From PMG-095 sp049324695 (GTDB taxonomy: Bacteria > Myxococcota_A > Polyangia > Polyangiales > Polyangiaceae), in contig JBMOMJ010000005.1 of the NCBI GenBank assembly GCA_049324695.1, positions 144,140-208,139 on the forward strand: a stretch of DNA of 64,000 bases. Reading direction: 5' to 3'. Position 1 is the first letter of the stretch. Each line of letters opens with the position of its first letter. A program made the position numbers and the translations under genes. Below are positions 33,794 to 43,578 of this stretch, piece after piece. Under the pieces are notes generated by a model. That model had not been told where the DNA came from. It ran no database searches and was given only the letters and a program-made list of their open reading frames with translations.

Positions 33794-35809
33794 TCAGCCT
33801 GGCGCCAACATGATCGGGTAGACCACCGTAACGATACCGCCTTCGGGCTGCGGGAAGCTCAAGCCGTAGAAGGCAGAGACCACGCAGCTGACCACGCCGC
33901 TGTCCGGCAGATCCGACCCGCCGTTCGCGACGTTGGAAACGGCGCCGTCACGACCAATCACGAAGCGCACCGAAACGCGGCCTTCCAAGTTCGGATTGCG
34001 TCCGAGACCCTGCTCGTAGCACATACGGAAACGGCCGAAGTTCTGGCGCACGATGCGCTGGATGACTTCCGGCGGCAGGCGACCGCTCACCGTCGTGGCA
34101 CCCATACGAACCTTGGGAGCGCGCGTGGCGTGCGAACCACCGAGGCGACCGTGACCAGCGCCGAAGCCCTGCCCTGTGCCGGTACCCGCGCCGTGGCCGA
34201 GTGTGCCGATGTTACCGAGACCGATACCTTCGCCGCGACCACCGCCGCCTTCGCCGATGCCCGACAGACCGAGACCGCCGGCGCCGAACGCGTCGCCGAT
34301 TTCGTCGCCCCACATGTTACCGCGGGCACTCACCTCGTCCGTACCGAGCGACGTGTCACGACCCCACGGCGCCGTCGGCGCGTTCGGGTCGCCGGCCGCA
34401 CCGGTGTTGAGCAGGCCGATCATACCGAACTCCATCGCCTCGCGCAGAGCTGCCTGGCGAGCGATGTGGGGATCGGGATTGTCCTTCGGACCCTGGACGG
34501 CGTAACGCTTGTTGGTGGCCTTGGTCGTGGGGTTGCCCATCGACCCTTCCTCGCCCTTCGCGCGAGTACCAGTGCCACCTTCCTTGTTGTCCGCCTTTTC
34601 CTCGACGACCTCAGTCTCCTTTTCCTCCTGCTCGCGCTCGGCGGCTGCGTCGAGGAACTGCTGCATCAGGTAGAGGCGGTCCTTATCGAGATCTTCGTCG
34701 TCAGTCAGACCGAGCGGAGGCACGAAAAACGCCATCGCTGCGATGAAGCCGGCGTGCACCAGGAACGAGAGGCCGAAGTACAGAGCGACGGTCCAGTCCC
34801 ACGACGCGCCGACGCCCTTCTTCAAGGGCTTGCCCGCGCTGACAGAGGCAACCTGGAATACGAAGTCGCCCAGCTCGACGCGCGCCTTGGCGCCGCCCGG
34901 CAATGCAAACTGATGACCGCCGGTGACCTCCGCGGTCGGTTGCGCACGCTGACGAACCTCGTCGAGCGACATACGCGGCTGACCTGGAATCTCCACGTAG
35001 CCACGCGCGGCCGGATGAATCACGACCGACGCCGACATACGATCGCCGACCACGACTGGGAGGCGCGTCGTGCCAATCTTCTCGCTGGGGATGAAGAAGT
35101 CGCAAGCGGAGTTCTTGCCCTGCTCCTCACCGACGTAGAAGTTGCGCGGCGGCGTGAGGTGCGAGACGTGCAGCACGTTGGTGCCCCACATCACCATCAC
35201 TTCCACCGACTGCACGTACGGAAGCTCCACCTCGTCCGGGCTCACGTCCGGACCGCTCTTGATCATCGTGTAGGTGTAGGTTCCGGGAGGAGCGTCGTCC
35301 GGCACCGCCATCGGATCCTGCGCGTACCCGCCGAACGGATTCGGAGCAGCCGCAAACGGGTTCGGAGCAGCCGCAAACGGAGCAGCGGCTGGTGCAAATG
35401 CTTGGGGCGCCGGAGCGCCGCCGAACGGGTTTGGGGGCGGCGCAGCAAACGGCGCCGATGGACCTCGGTGCGCTGCTGGTACGGCCTGAGCTTCAGCTCC
35501 TGCCGGCTCGGCGCTCTCCAGAACAATCGTGGTGGAGCCCACCGTGATCTGGTCGCCAACGTGCAGCTTGCACTTGTTGACGCGCGCGCCGTTCACCATC
35601 GTTCCGGGCTCGTTACCGAGGTCGATGAGCGTGATGTCCTCCGCTCCGGCAACCTCGATCACCGCGTGCATGCGCGAGGCCAGCTCGTCGTCCACGCGCA
35701 GATGGCTCTTCGGATCCTTGCCGACCTTGACGATGTCTTGCGTCACCGTCTCACGACGCGTGAGCTGGTCGTACTGATAGAGCGCGAATGTCAGAACAGC
35801 CTTTGCCAT
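33794..35809 (-). CDS. gltG: Inner-membrane gliding protein with FHA and TonB-like tail (GltG/PglI)
   Basis: 671 residues. Order of parts: a cytoplasmic FHA domain (about residues 20-110: VGKDPKSHLRVDDELASRMHAVIE, NEPGTMVNG); a NPFGG/Pro/Ala-rich linker; a second conserved cytoplasmic domain (about 180-330); one transmembrane helix (about 343-366, VALYFGLSFLVHAGFIAAMAFF); an acidic/coiled periplasmic stretch (REQEEKETEVVEEK); a Gly-rich linker; and a C-terminal AgmX/PglI domain (PPEVIQRIVRQNFGRFRMCYEQGLGRNPNLEGRVSVRF), the TonB-like tail specific to myxobacterial motility proteins. GltG is known to connect the cytoplasmic platform across the periplasm to outer-membrane adhesins. The FHA domain predicts binding of a phospho-threonine partner. 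Confidence 0.93.
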   Translation of the reverse strand: MAKAVLTFALYQYDQLTRRETVTQDIVKVGKDPKSHLRVDDELASRMHAVIEVAGAEDITLIDLGNEPGTMVNGARVNKCKLHVGDQITVGSTTIVLESAEPAGAEAQAVPAAHRGPSAPFAAPPPNPFGGAPAPQAFAPAAAPFAAAPNPFAAAPNPFGGYAQDPMAVPDDAPPGTYTYTMIKSGPDVSPDEVELPYVQSVEVMVMWGTNVLHVSHLTPPRNFYVGEEQGKNSACDFFIPSEKIGTTRLPVVVGDRMSASVVIHPAARGYVEIPGQPRMSLDEVRQRAQPTAEVTGGHQFALPGGAKARVELGDFVFQVASVSAGKPLKKGVGASWDWTVALYFGLSFLVHAGFIAAMAFFVPPLGLTDDEDLDKDRLYLMQQFLDAAAEREQEEKETEVVEEKADNKEGGTGTRAKGEEGSMGNPTTKATNKRYAVQGPKDNPDPHIARQAALREAMEFGMIGLLNTGAAGDPNAPTAPWGRDTSLGTDEVSARGNMWGDEIGDAFGAGGLGLSGIGEGGGGRGEGIGLGNIGTLGHGAGTGTGQGFGAGHGRLGGSHATRAPKVRMGATTVSGRLPPEVIQRIVRQNFGRFRMCYEQGLGRNPNLEGRVSVRFVIGRDGAVSNVANGGSDLPDSGVVSCVVSAFYGLSFPQPEGGIVTVVYPIMLAPG

Positions 35810-35904
35810 GCGATGCTTTCCCTAATTCGTTCCGCGAACTGCGCGTTGGGCGTTCGGCGGAACCTGCTCCGGCGGAGCCCGAAACTTAGCCTCGGACAGA
35901 CTTC

Positions 35905-36186
35905 TCAGATGTTTTCGACGGACTTGAGCATCTCGGTCACGAACGAGGTACGAGGCCGAATCAGCGTCGTGCGCGCCGCCTTCGGGCGAACCTTGATCGT
36001 GGCGTCGTTCGGACCGAAGCCACCCGCGTTCAACGGATCGTCTTCGAACTCGTAGCCGTAGCCCTCGGCCTTATCACCGCCGCCCGCTGCGGCGGCTTCC
36101 TTCGCTTCTTGCGCGAATGCGGGAGTCGCCAGAAGAAGTGTCAACCCGGCTGCCACCACAGACAGCGCGACTTTTGACTTTGCCAT
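35905..36186 (-). CDS. gltF: Small exported protein at the gltF position
   Basis: 93 residues from the ATG at 36186, which has GGGAG 8 bases upstream; an ATG two codons earlier overlaps that ribosome site. Signal peptide KVALSVVAAGLTLLLATPAFAQ with an AXA cleavage site, an Ala/Gly-rich spacer, the acidic patch YGYEFEDDPLNAGGFG, then a basic C-terminus (IKVRPKAARTTLIRPRTSFVTEMLKSVENI). The mature part has only about 70 residues and no known domain. The gene symbol rests on position between gltE and gltG only; the family was not recognised from sequence. The final ~25 residues look like a conserved amphipathic docking helix. Confidence 0.65.
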   Translation of the reverse strand: MAKSKVALSVVAAGLTLLLATPAFAQEAKEAAAAGGGDKAEGYGYEFEDDPLNAGGFGPNDATIKVRPKAARTTLIRPRTSFVTEMLKSVENI

Positions 36187-36336
36187 TTGCATTCTCCCGA
36201 GAATTATCAACTTCTGTTACAGTGAGATTGTACTTTCGGAGGGCCTGCTCGTCAATCGAGAACTCACAGCACCCTCCGACATTTGCTCGCGCGGAAGGTT
36301 CCGCGCAATTCGCCTTCGAGTGAAAAAAGATCGGAG

Positions 36337-37935
36337 CTACTTCTTGCCGGCGGGCTTGGCGCCCTTATCGGCAGGAGGTGCGCCCTTGTCGCCACCAGCG
36401 GGTGCCGCGCCATCAGCCGGCTTGCCGTCGGCACCTGGAACTGCCTTACCCGAAGCCGCAGCTTCCTTGGCTGCCTTCTCGGCTTCGGCCTTTTCCTTGG
36501 CCTCGCGAGCCGCAGTCTCCTTGGCTTCCTTGGCTGCGATCTCTTCCTGCTTCCGCGCCTCTTCGCTCTCATTGAGGAACTTGATGGTGTCCTCGATGTC
36601 CTGAACGCGCTCGTTGGAGCGCTTCACGGCGGCGGCAAATACGGGATCGTCGCCCGCCTTTTGCACGAAGTCGCGGAATTGACCCGCGGCCTTCTGCAGC
36701 GTCGGAATGACCTTAGTAGTCTCGCCGGCGCGCTTGGTGCGGAACTCGTGAGTGAGAATCGCCTCGTTGTAGAAGGCCTCAGGGCGCGACTCGTCGATCT
36801 TCTTGGCTTCGTCGAGGTACTTCTGCGCTTCGGTGACGTTCTTCTCGAAGTTCGCGTCGTTGATCTGGCCGCGCAAAGCGAGAGCCAGACCGATGGCCGC
36901 CTCGTACTCCTTCGGACGCAAACGAAGCGCTTCGCGGTACGCCTTCTCGGCCTCTTCGTAGCCGCGGAACGAGAGGTTCACCGCCGCGTAGTTCATCTGT
37001 GCTTCGAAGAACTTCGGATCGAGCGAACGCGCGCGCGCGAAGCTCTTCACGGCGCCGTTGAAGTTCTTGAGCTCCACCTGGATGAGACCCGAGGTGTTGT
37101 AGATGGGCGCGTAGTTCGGGTTCTTCTTCTGCGCCTGACCAGCGACGAGCGCCGCGAGATCCAGCTGCTGCTCGTTGACCTCGGCGCGCTTGGCACCGGA
37201 GACCACCATGCCGCGCTTACCGCGACGTGACTTCTCCTTCTGACCAGCCTTTTTCTTGGCCTGCTCGAGGTAGTACACCGCGAGCTGGTTGAAGGCGGGC
37301 ATGTAGGTATCGTCGACGGCCAGCGCACGCTGCAGGTTCTTCTGAGCGCGTTGCAGGTCGTCCTTACCGTCGTCGTCGGCCTGGTCACTGTCGCGCTCCA
37401 TCTGGAGCGCCGCCAGGCTCACGAGCGCCTCGGCGTTCTGGAACTTCGCGTCGTGAATGACTTGGTCGAGCTTCGAGATGGTGCCATCGAGATCGCCCGA
37501 CTTCTGGTAGTCGTAGAGAGCGACCTGCGCTTTGGCGCGATGGAACGATTGGTCAGCTTGAGCCGCCGCTTCGAACTTCGCGCGCGCTTCGTCCTTGCCA
37601 CAGCGCTGCAGCGCGAGACCGGCGTTGTAGAGCGCTTCGGCGAACACGCGGTTGGTCGCCGACTTCTGAGCTGCGTCGGCGTCTTCGAACATCTTCGCGA
37701 CTGAGGTGCACGTTGCCTCGGCCCAGTCTTGCTTCTTGTCGTGCTCGAGGAACGCGTTGAGCGCGCCATCGAAGCTAGCGGCAGCTGCCTTGTCGACGTG
37801 ACCGCCGGTAGCGGCTTTGCGCCCATCGCGACGGCTCGCCTCGAGCTCGCCCTTCGCGTTCAGGTGCGCGCCACCACCACATGCCTGAAGAACCATCAGC
37901 AGGCTGCCGAGAATCAGGATTTTGGTCCGCATCAT
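36337..37935 (-). CDS. gltE: TPR lipoprotein of the gliding machinery (GltE/AglT)
   Basis: A 532-residue lipoprotein. The first ATG at 37935 has AGGAG 8 bases upstream. The signal ends in lipobox LQAC followed by GG, consistent with outer-membrane sorting. Residues ~40-450 contain TPRs (AEALYNAGLALQRCGKDEARAKFEAAAQ; AVKSFARARSLDPKFFEAQMNYAAVNLSFRGYEEAEKAYREALRLRP). A basic patch (KKKAGQKEKSRRGKRG) interrupts them. The C-terminus is a Lys/Ala/Glu coiled region followed by a Gly/Pro/Lys-rich tail. AglT/GltE is required for gliding and localises to the periplasm or outer membrane. It is preceded by gltD with a 73-base gap. Confidence 0.85.
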   Translation of the reverse strand: MMRTKILILGSLLMVLQACGGGAHLNAKGELEASRRDGRKAATGGHVDKAAAASFDGALNAFLEHDKKQDWAEATCTSVAKMFEDADAAQKSATNRVFAEALYNAGLALQRCGKDEARAKFEAAAQADQSFHRAKAQVALYDYQKSGDLDGTISKLDQVIHDAKFQNAEALVSLAALQMERDSDQADDDGKDDLQRAQKNLQRALAVDDTYMPAFNQLAVYYLEQAKKKAGQKEKSRRGKRGMVVSGAKRAEVNEQQLDLAALVAGQAQKKNPNYAPIYNTSGLIQVELKNFNGAVKSFARARSLDPKFFEAQMNYAAVNLSFRGYEEAEKAYREALRLRPKEYEAAIGLALALRGQINDANFEKNVTEAQKYLDEAKKIDESRPEAFYNEAILTHEFRTKRAGETTKVIPTLQKAAGQFRDFVQKAGDDPVFAAAVKRSNERVQDIEDTIKFLNESEEARKQEEIAAKEAKETAAREAKEKAEAEKAAKEAAASGKAVPGADGKPADGAAPAGGDKGAPPADKGAKPAGKK

Positions 37936-38008
37936 CTTCGGTACTCCTAGAAACCTTGGCTAGAGAGGGAATGCGGGGCGCGACTCCGAAGAGCGCGCCC
38001 CAGCGATC

Positions 38009-41000
38009 TCACTTCTTCTTGCCGCCCTTCTTCTCGAAGGCCTTATCGATGTCCTTATCGCCCTCCGACTTTTCCGATTTGGCGGCGGGCTTCTCTTCCT
38101 TCTTCTTCGCAGGACCCGTGTCGGTGTTCAGCGTCGCGGCGATGGGATCGCCGCCGATGCGCAGCGGGTTACCTTGCTCGCGCAACACGCTGTTCACGCG
38201 GCTCGGAGCGCCTCGGAACTCGTCGACCAAGTGGAACTCGGACTTGTAGTTCTGAGCGAGCCACTCTTCGCAGGCGCGGCTGAACTCGTCGAAGTACTGG
38301 TACTTCACCGAGTAATCGAGGCAGGTCGCGAAGGCACCCTTCGCCATCTGCTTCTGCGGCTCGGAGGCCTCGTCGAGAGCGCCGTAGTACGCGGTGCGAA
38401 GCTCGTAGTCCTTCTTGATCTTGTCGGGGATGGGAGCTGCGCGGAACTCTTTGACGAACCCGCCCCACATCTCTCCGACGCGAGAGCCTGCCGCGATAAC
38501 CCAGCGAGGTGGCGGCACCGGCTGAAGATCGATGATCTTCTTGTACTCCTCGGTCGCGTCCTTGATCAGCGGGACCTTCTTGCCGATCCACTCCTTCACC
38601 TTGCCGCTGATGTGCTTCTGCACGTCGGGCACGGTGCCGGGGCCCTTGTACTCGGGGAACTTGAGGGCATCGAGCTTCGCCTTCTTTCGCTCTGCGAAGT
38701 AGAACGTCGCCTCGCCCACGGCTTCGAGTGCACGACCCAAGCGGCGCTGCTTGGAGTTGGGATCCTCGCCTTCGATGTTCTCGATTTGCGAGACGCCCGC
38801 CTTCGGATCCGACCACATCTTGGCGACGGTCGCGTATTCCCTTTCAGCTGTCGCGCCCTTGTTGGTCTTGGTGTAGGCGCGAGCGAGCAGCGCGTGTGCC
38901 TGCAGGCGAATGTCGAGCGTGGCCTTGGTGTCGATGAGCTTCATCGAACCACCGAGCTTCTTCTCGACGTTGCCCCAGTCCTTCTTCTCGCCGTAGTGCG
39001 CGGCAATGGCGAAGGCGATCTGCGCGGTCTGCGCAGGCTTCTTGGCGCCGTAGTACTTGTTGAAGTCGTTGGCGTCCTTGATGGCCTCGTCTTCTTGACC
39101 CAGACCGAGTCGCAGCACCGCCGCGTCGCTGAGGGCCTGGTCGGCGAACTCACCCTTGTAGCTCGACGCCTTGGCGTAGCGCTCGAAGTACTCCGCGGCG
39201 CGGTCGTACACGGCGATGGCTTGGTAGTTACCACCGATCTCGTACGTGGCCTTCATGGCCAGCTCCGACTCGTTCATGCCGTACTTGGGGTTCAGCAGAA
39301 TTTGTCGAGCTTGGATCGACTTGGCTAGCAAGCGTGCGGCCTGATAGGCGCGCGCCATGTTGTAGACGATTTCGTTCGCCTTCTCGCACTGCTTGGGCTT
39401 CTCCTGCTTGCTGAGAGGCTCTTCGCAGTAACCACGCCAGAGCTCGAGGTACGCCTCGGCGCCCTTGCGATAGTTCTCGAGGCTGTCCTTGTAGTTGCCC
39501 TTGTCGGACTGGCTGTCGGCGAGCTCGACGGTCTTCTGCGCCTTGAGGCGGTGGATGTCGAACTGGATGCGGGTGAGGAGCTCACACTGCTCCTTGTTGT
39601 CCTCAGCCTTCTGCCCTTTGCAGTAGAGGTTGATGAACTCCGGCACGTCCTTGGCCATGTCATCGAAGCAGGCGGGACGCGGTGGCTCCGCCTTGGCGCC
39701 GAGCACGTTCACCGACTCGAGGTAGAGCTGAGCCGCAAAGATGGCCGCGTCCTTGTCGGAGTGGTTCAACGCCACGTCGCGGAAGGCGATGGCCGCTTCT
39801 TCCCAGTGCTGAGCTTCGAAGTAGGTGCGCGCGCGGGCGTACTTCACTTCGACGAACTGCTCTTCAGCCTCTTTGTCGCCCTTCGGCGGCTTGATGTAAC
39901 AGATGTAGCGGTTGAAGGCCTGGACCATGCCCTTCTGCATGGCCGTGAGCTCCTTCGGCTTGAACTTCTCCCACTCACCCTTCTTGCTCTCGCGGTCCTT
40001 GTCAGAGCCCGTGGGTCCGAGTCCCTTGCCCTTGCGGTCGGACTCGCCCTTGTACATCTGGTCGTACATCTTCTGGTAGCAGAGCACCGATGCGTAGGCG
40101 GCTTCAGCAGCCTCCGGCGCCTTCGGGTTCTCGTCCACCACCGCGTCGAATGCCGGCCCGCACTCCTCCCAGCGCTGCTGGAAGTAGAGCAAGTCCGCCA
40201 TTGCGTAGCGGATCTTGTACATCGTCGGCCAGTCTTCCTTCACGATGCGCGGGAACTGGAACTTCGCGAAGTCTTGCGCTGTGAAGTTCTCGGTGACCTT
40301 CTTGTAGAGGTACGCGGCGAGATCCATCGTCTTCTTGTCGCCGGTACCGCGCACACCGCCCGAGCCCACGGCTTCCAAGTGCCAGCTCATCGCCGTTTCG
40401 GCCACGAGCTCGGCGGAGTTGTTGGAGCACTCGAGCTTGTCCTTCTCGGGGTGGTTCGCCTTCACGAAGTCAGCGCGCACGCGGAGCTGCTGATCGAGCT
40501 CCTTCTTCACGATCTCCTTGTCACCCGAGTAGATGGCTTGGGTCGCGCGCGTGATTTGCCCCTGGTAGAAGCAGGAGCGGTCGCCGCCGTCGCGTGTGAG
40601 CAAGTCCTTATAGAGGACGACGCCTTCCTTGTAGTGACCAGTGTCGAGATAGTTGAGACCGAGCTCGTTGAGCATCCCGATGGTCTTCTTCGTGTCGCCG
40701 CCCTGATCGCCGGACAACGGACGGAAGAAGTTGTAGGCCTTGTCTGGTGCGCCGCTCACGGCGTAGACCGGCACGAGATCGCGACGCGCGGCCTTGGCGA
40801 GCTGCGCGGCGTTGGGCAGATCCTTGTAGGTCTCGCCGTACTCGATGACCTTCTTGAACTCGCTCAACGTCTGCGGGTACTCACCCTTGTTCCAGTGCAC
40901 GTAGCCGAGCTTGTAACGAGCGTAGCCGTACACCTTGTTGTTCGGCGGCGGGTACTTCGTCACTTCCTGGTACGCGGCAGCTGCGAGATCCCACTTGGAT

Positions 41001-41803
41001 GGATCGCCTTGCGCTTCCTGGAAGAAGAGCTCGCCGAACGCCAGGTAAGCATTCGGGATGTACGGTGACTTCGGCGCCTTTTGAATCAGCTCGAAGTAGA
41101 CGGCGCGCGCGTTCTTGTAGTCCTGCGCCTGCTCGTGTTCGTACGCGAGGTAGTACAGCACCTCATCGAGCTTCGAGTACGTGGGGTACTCGTCCTTCAT
41201 CTTGGTGTAGTACTTGATGGCCTTCTCGCGCGCGGCCACTGCAATCTTCTCGGCCTGTGCCGCTTCGCTGCGGAACTTGCCGGAGTCCTTCTTCTGCTTC
41301 TTGGCGTCCTGCGCCTTGATGTCAGAAGCGATTTTGTCGCGCACGGCTGCCGACTCGAGCTCGACGTAGCCTTCCGCCAAGCGCCGGATCAGCTGCGGAC
41401 GATCCGCCGAGTTCTTCTTGGTCTGAGCGTACAGGCGCTCGAGACCCATGATCTCGGTGGTGAGCAGCTGACGCGCGCGGGCTTGCAGGCGCGTCTTGCG
41501 CGTATCGCGCTCGGCGAGATCCTTCATTGCATCCGGGTTGACCGGCTTCGCGTCGTCCTGACGCTTCTTGATCTCTGCCGGAGGCGGAGCGCTCTTGAAG
41601 GCCGCCGCATGCTTCTTGCGGTCGATATCGAACTTCTCCGGACCGCCTGGGCAAGCCGCGAGGTTCTTCGGCGCCTCGGTGCCGATGCATTCCTTGCTGA
41701 TCTCCGAGGAGCCACCGGACTCGCTAGCAGCCTGCGCGGACCCTGCCGCGAACAATACGCTCGCGAGAACCGCGAGGAGGGAAACTGCTCTCTTCGAGCT
41801 CAT
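38009..41803 (-). CDS. gltD: Periplasmic TPR protein of the gliding machinery (GltD/AgmU)
   Basis: A 1264-residue exported protein, similar in length to M. xanthus AgmU. Signal peptide AVSLLAVLASVLFAAGSAQAA. The mature protein is largely TPR/helical repeat (EKAIKYYTKMKDEYPTYSKLDEVLYYLAYEHEQAQDYKNAR and many later units). There is a Lys-rich insert (residues ~590-620, KGKGLGPTGSDKDRESKKGE) and a very basic C-terminal tail. AgmU/GltD is known from M. xanthus to lie in the periplasm and cytoplasm and to decorate the helical gliding complex. Its ribosome site GGGAGG lies inside the last codons of gltC, five bases from that gene's stop, so the two are translationally coupled. Confidence 0.88.
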   Translation of the reverse strand: MSSKRAVSLLAVLASVLFAAGSAQAASESGGSSEISKECIGTEAPKNLAACPGGPEKFDIDRKKHAAAFKSAPPPAEIKKRQDDAKPVNPDAMKDLAERDTRKTRLQARARQLLTTEIMGLERLYAQTKKNSADRPQLIRRLAEGYVELESAAVRDKIASDIKAQDAKKQKKDSGKFRSEAAQAEKIAVAAREKAIKYYTKMKDEYPTYSKLDEVLYYLAYEHEQAQDYKNARAVYFELIQKAPKSPYIPNAYLAFGELFFQEAQGDPSKWDLAAAAYQEVTKYPPPNNKVYGYARYKLGYVHWNKGEYPQTLSEFKKVIEYGETYKDLPNAAQLAKAARRDLVPVYAVSGAPDKAYNFFRPLSGDQGGDTKKTIGMLNELGLNYLDTGHYKEGVVLYKDLLTRDGGDRSCFYQGQITRATQAIYSGDKEIVKKELDQQLRVRADFVKANHPEKDKLECSNNSAELVAETAMSWHLEAVGSGGVRGTGDKKTMDLAAYLYKKVTENFTAQDFAKFQFPRIVKEDWPTMYKIRYAMADLLYFQQRWEECGPAFDAVVDENPKAPEAAEAAYASVLCYQKMYDQMYKGESDRKGKGLGPTGSDKDRESKKGEWEKFKPKELTAMQKGMVQAFNRYICYIKPPKGDKEAEEQFVEVKYARARTYFEAQHWEEAAIAFRDVALNHSDKDAAIFAAQLYLESVNVLGAKAEPPRPACFDDMAKDVPEFINLYCKGQKAEDNKEQCELLTRIQFDIHRLKAQKTVELADSQSDKGNYKDSLENYRKGAEAYLELWRGYCEEPLSKQEKPKQCEKANEIVYNMARAYQAARLLAKSIQARQILLNPKYGMNESELAMKATYEIGGNYQAIAVYDRAAEYFERYAKASSYKGEFADQALSDAAVLRLGLGQEDEAIKDANDFNKYYGAKKPAQTAQIAFAIAAHYGEKKDWGNVEKKLGGSMKLIDTKATLDIRLQAHALLARAYTKTNKGATAEREYATVAKMWSDPKAGVSQIENIEGEDPNSKQRRLGRALEAVGEATFYFAERKKAKLDALKFPEYKGPGTVPDVQKHISGKVKEWIGKKVPLIKDATEEYKKIIDLQPVPPPRWVIAAGSRVGEMWGGFVKEFRAAPIPDKIKKDYELRTAYYGALDEASEPQKQMAKGAFATCLDYSVKYQYFDEFSRACEEWLAQNYKSEFHLVDEFRGAPSRVNSVLREQGNPLRIGGDPIAATLNTDTGPAKKKEEKPAAKSEKSEGDKDIDKAFEKKGGKKK

Positions 41804-41808
41804 TACAA

Positions 41809-43578
41809 TTACCTCCCACAGGCAGATCGCACGACCTGCCGATAGAAACCGAGTTCGTCACGCCAGTACTCGCCGTCGAACGGCCAGAGCACGTGCTCTT
41901 CATCCGGCTTGACGACACCGTAGATCTTCGCTTCCGCCTGAGTGACGTTGTTGGCGGTGATCTTCTGATCGATGATGTTGCGTTGAGCGGCAGTGACGTC
42001 GATGAGGATCTTCTCACCGTTACGCAGATGCTCGCTAATCTCCTCCACGTTGCGGCGGTAGCGCTGCAACGCGAGCTCGCCAGCCTGACGAACTGCCAGG
42101 TCACGTGCGAGCTTCAGTGCGTCGGCCACTTGCTGACCGAGGCCTGAGCTCTGGAAGCTCGAGGGCGACGCCTTGAAGCGCTTCTCTTCCTCTTCCAAGA
42201 GCTTCACGTACTCGATGTTGCGGAGGAGCTGACGATCGCCGAGCGCCGCTTCCACGATCGGCTTGATCTTGGCATCCAGATTCGCGTTGCCTTCGCGCAC
42301 CTGCAGCAGGAACTTGAAGAACGCCTCTTCAGAGTTCTCGCCCGAGAAGCGTGACAGCACCTTCTTCAGCTCGTCGCGAATAGGCGTGTTCTTCTTGTTG
42401 AAGCGCGCCACCACGGTCACCGCCGCGTCGTAGTTGCAGTTGAAGAAGTAGATGACCGCCTTCAAAATGTCCGCTTCCGGATAGAAAGCGGTGGGGAAGT
42501 ACGGCGCTTGAATGGTGTGGATGTTGCCGAGCGCGAACGGATACTGCCCGGCCATGTAGTACGCCCACGACTCCTCGAAGAGTGCGTCGAGCCAGTACTC
42601 GCTCTTCGACTCCACCGAGTTCCAGTACTTCACCGCTGCCGACAGGTGCCGCTCGTCGACGTTGGGCGCGTTGGTCTCGGGATCGAGTTTGATTGACGCG
42701 GAGTAATACGTGCGCGCGATCGAAAGGTTCGCGAGGTCGCGCATACGATCCTCGTCCTCGACGCCCTGCACGCCTTCGTCGAGCGCCTCGATGATGCGCT
42801 GGAACGCCTTCACCGCGGGCACCGATTTGCGCAGCTGCACGTAGCTGATGCCGGTGAAGAACTGCGCCTTCACGTAGTACTCGCTGCGGCGATCCACGAG
42901 CTGGAACAAGCGGATCGACTCTTCGTACTGGCGGTTTCGGTACTTGTAGCGGCCCAACATGTAGTTGAGCTGCCAGTACAGGTCGCGCTGCTGCTCGTTG
43001 TCGAAGCGGCTCACCTGCTCGTCGGTGTACTTACCAACGCGCTCGATGATGTCGGCCGGCTCCGGCAACTGCGTCGCGAGCTTCGCGAGCCAGAGCAGCG
43101 TTTCCTTGAACTTCAGGTGGTTCGGGTTGTCCGCGATGACGCTGAAGATCGCGTAGCTCGCTTGGTAGAACTTCAGGCGGTAGAGCGAGATCGCCAGGTA
43201 GTACTCGGCGAGCTGCTTGTTGCCGGGGTCGTCACCGGTCTCACCGCTCACCACGCGCTGCAGCGCTTGCGCCGCTTCGTTCCAACGCTCTTTGTCGAAG
43301 AGCTGCTTGGCGGCAGCGGCTGCTTCCGTCATCTGCCCTGCCGTGACAGCAGCGGGCGCGGCGGAACCACCCTCGTCGAGATCGATGTCGACGCCCTTCT
43401 TGCCGCCCTTCGGCTTGGCCCCCGCGCCGCTCTTCGCTCCTCCTCCCTTCTTCTTCGCGGCGGGCTCCTCGTCCAGATCGATCACCTCCTGCGCGTGAGC
43501 GACCCGGGTGAGTGTCGAGGTGACACCAGGGACAGCCAGAATCGCCAGGATGTAGACGGCGAGGCGCTTTCGAAACAT
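41809..43578 (-). CDS. gltC: Exported TPR protein resembling GltC
   Basis: 589 residues from the ATG at 43578, preceded by AGAGAGGA; an ATG six codons upstream and a TTG further up lack such a site. Signal peptide RLAVYILAILAVPGVTSTLTRVAHAQ. Next comes a charged linker carrying two IDLDE motifs (EVIDLDEEP and VDIDLDEGG) separated by a Lys/Gly-rich stretch. The remainder is TPR-like (AEYYLAISLYRLKFYQASYAIFSVIADNPNHLKFKETL). The conserved-looking end reads PFDGEYWRDELGFYRQVVRSACGR. In M. xanthus GltC is a periplasmic TPR protein encoded with gltA and gltB at a second locus, not next to gltD. The assignment rests on architecture and context, so moderate confidence. Confidence 0.7.
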   Translation of the reverse strand: MFRKRLAVYILAILAVPGVTSTLTRVAHAQEVIDLDEEPAAKKKGGGAKSGAGAKPKGGKKGVDIDLDEGGSAAPAAVTAGQMTEAAAAAKQLFDKERWNEAAQALQRVVSGETGDDPGNKQLAEYYLAISLYRLKFYQASYAIFSVIADNPNHLKFKETLLWLAKLATQLPEPADIIERVGKYTDEQVSRFDNEQQRDLYWQLNYMLGRYKYRNRQYEESIRLFQLVDRRSEYYVKAQFFTGISYVQLRKSVPAVKAFQRIIEALDEGVQGVEDEDRMRDLANLSIARTYYSASIKLDPETNAPNVDERHLSAAVKYWNSVESKSEYWLDALFEESWAYYMAGQYPFALGNIHTIQAPYFPTAFYPEADILKAVIYFFNCNYDAAVTVVARFNKKNTPIRDELKKVLSRFSGENSEEAFFKFLLQVREGNANLDAKIKPIVEAALGDRQLLRNIEYVKLLEEEEKRFKASPSSFQSSGLGQQVADALKLARDLAVRQAGELALQRYRRNVEEISEHLRNGEKILIDVTAAQRNIIDQKITANNVTQAEAKIYGVVKPDEEHVLWPFDGEYWRDELGFYRQVVRSACGR

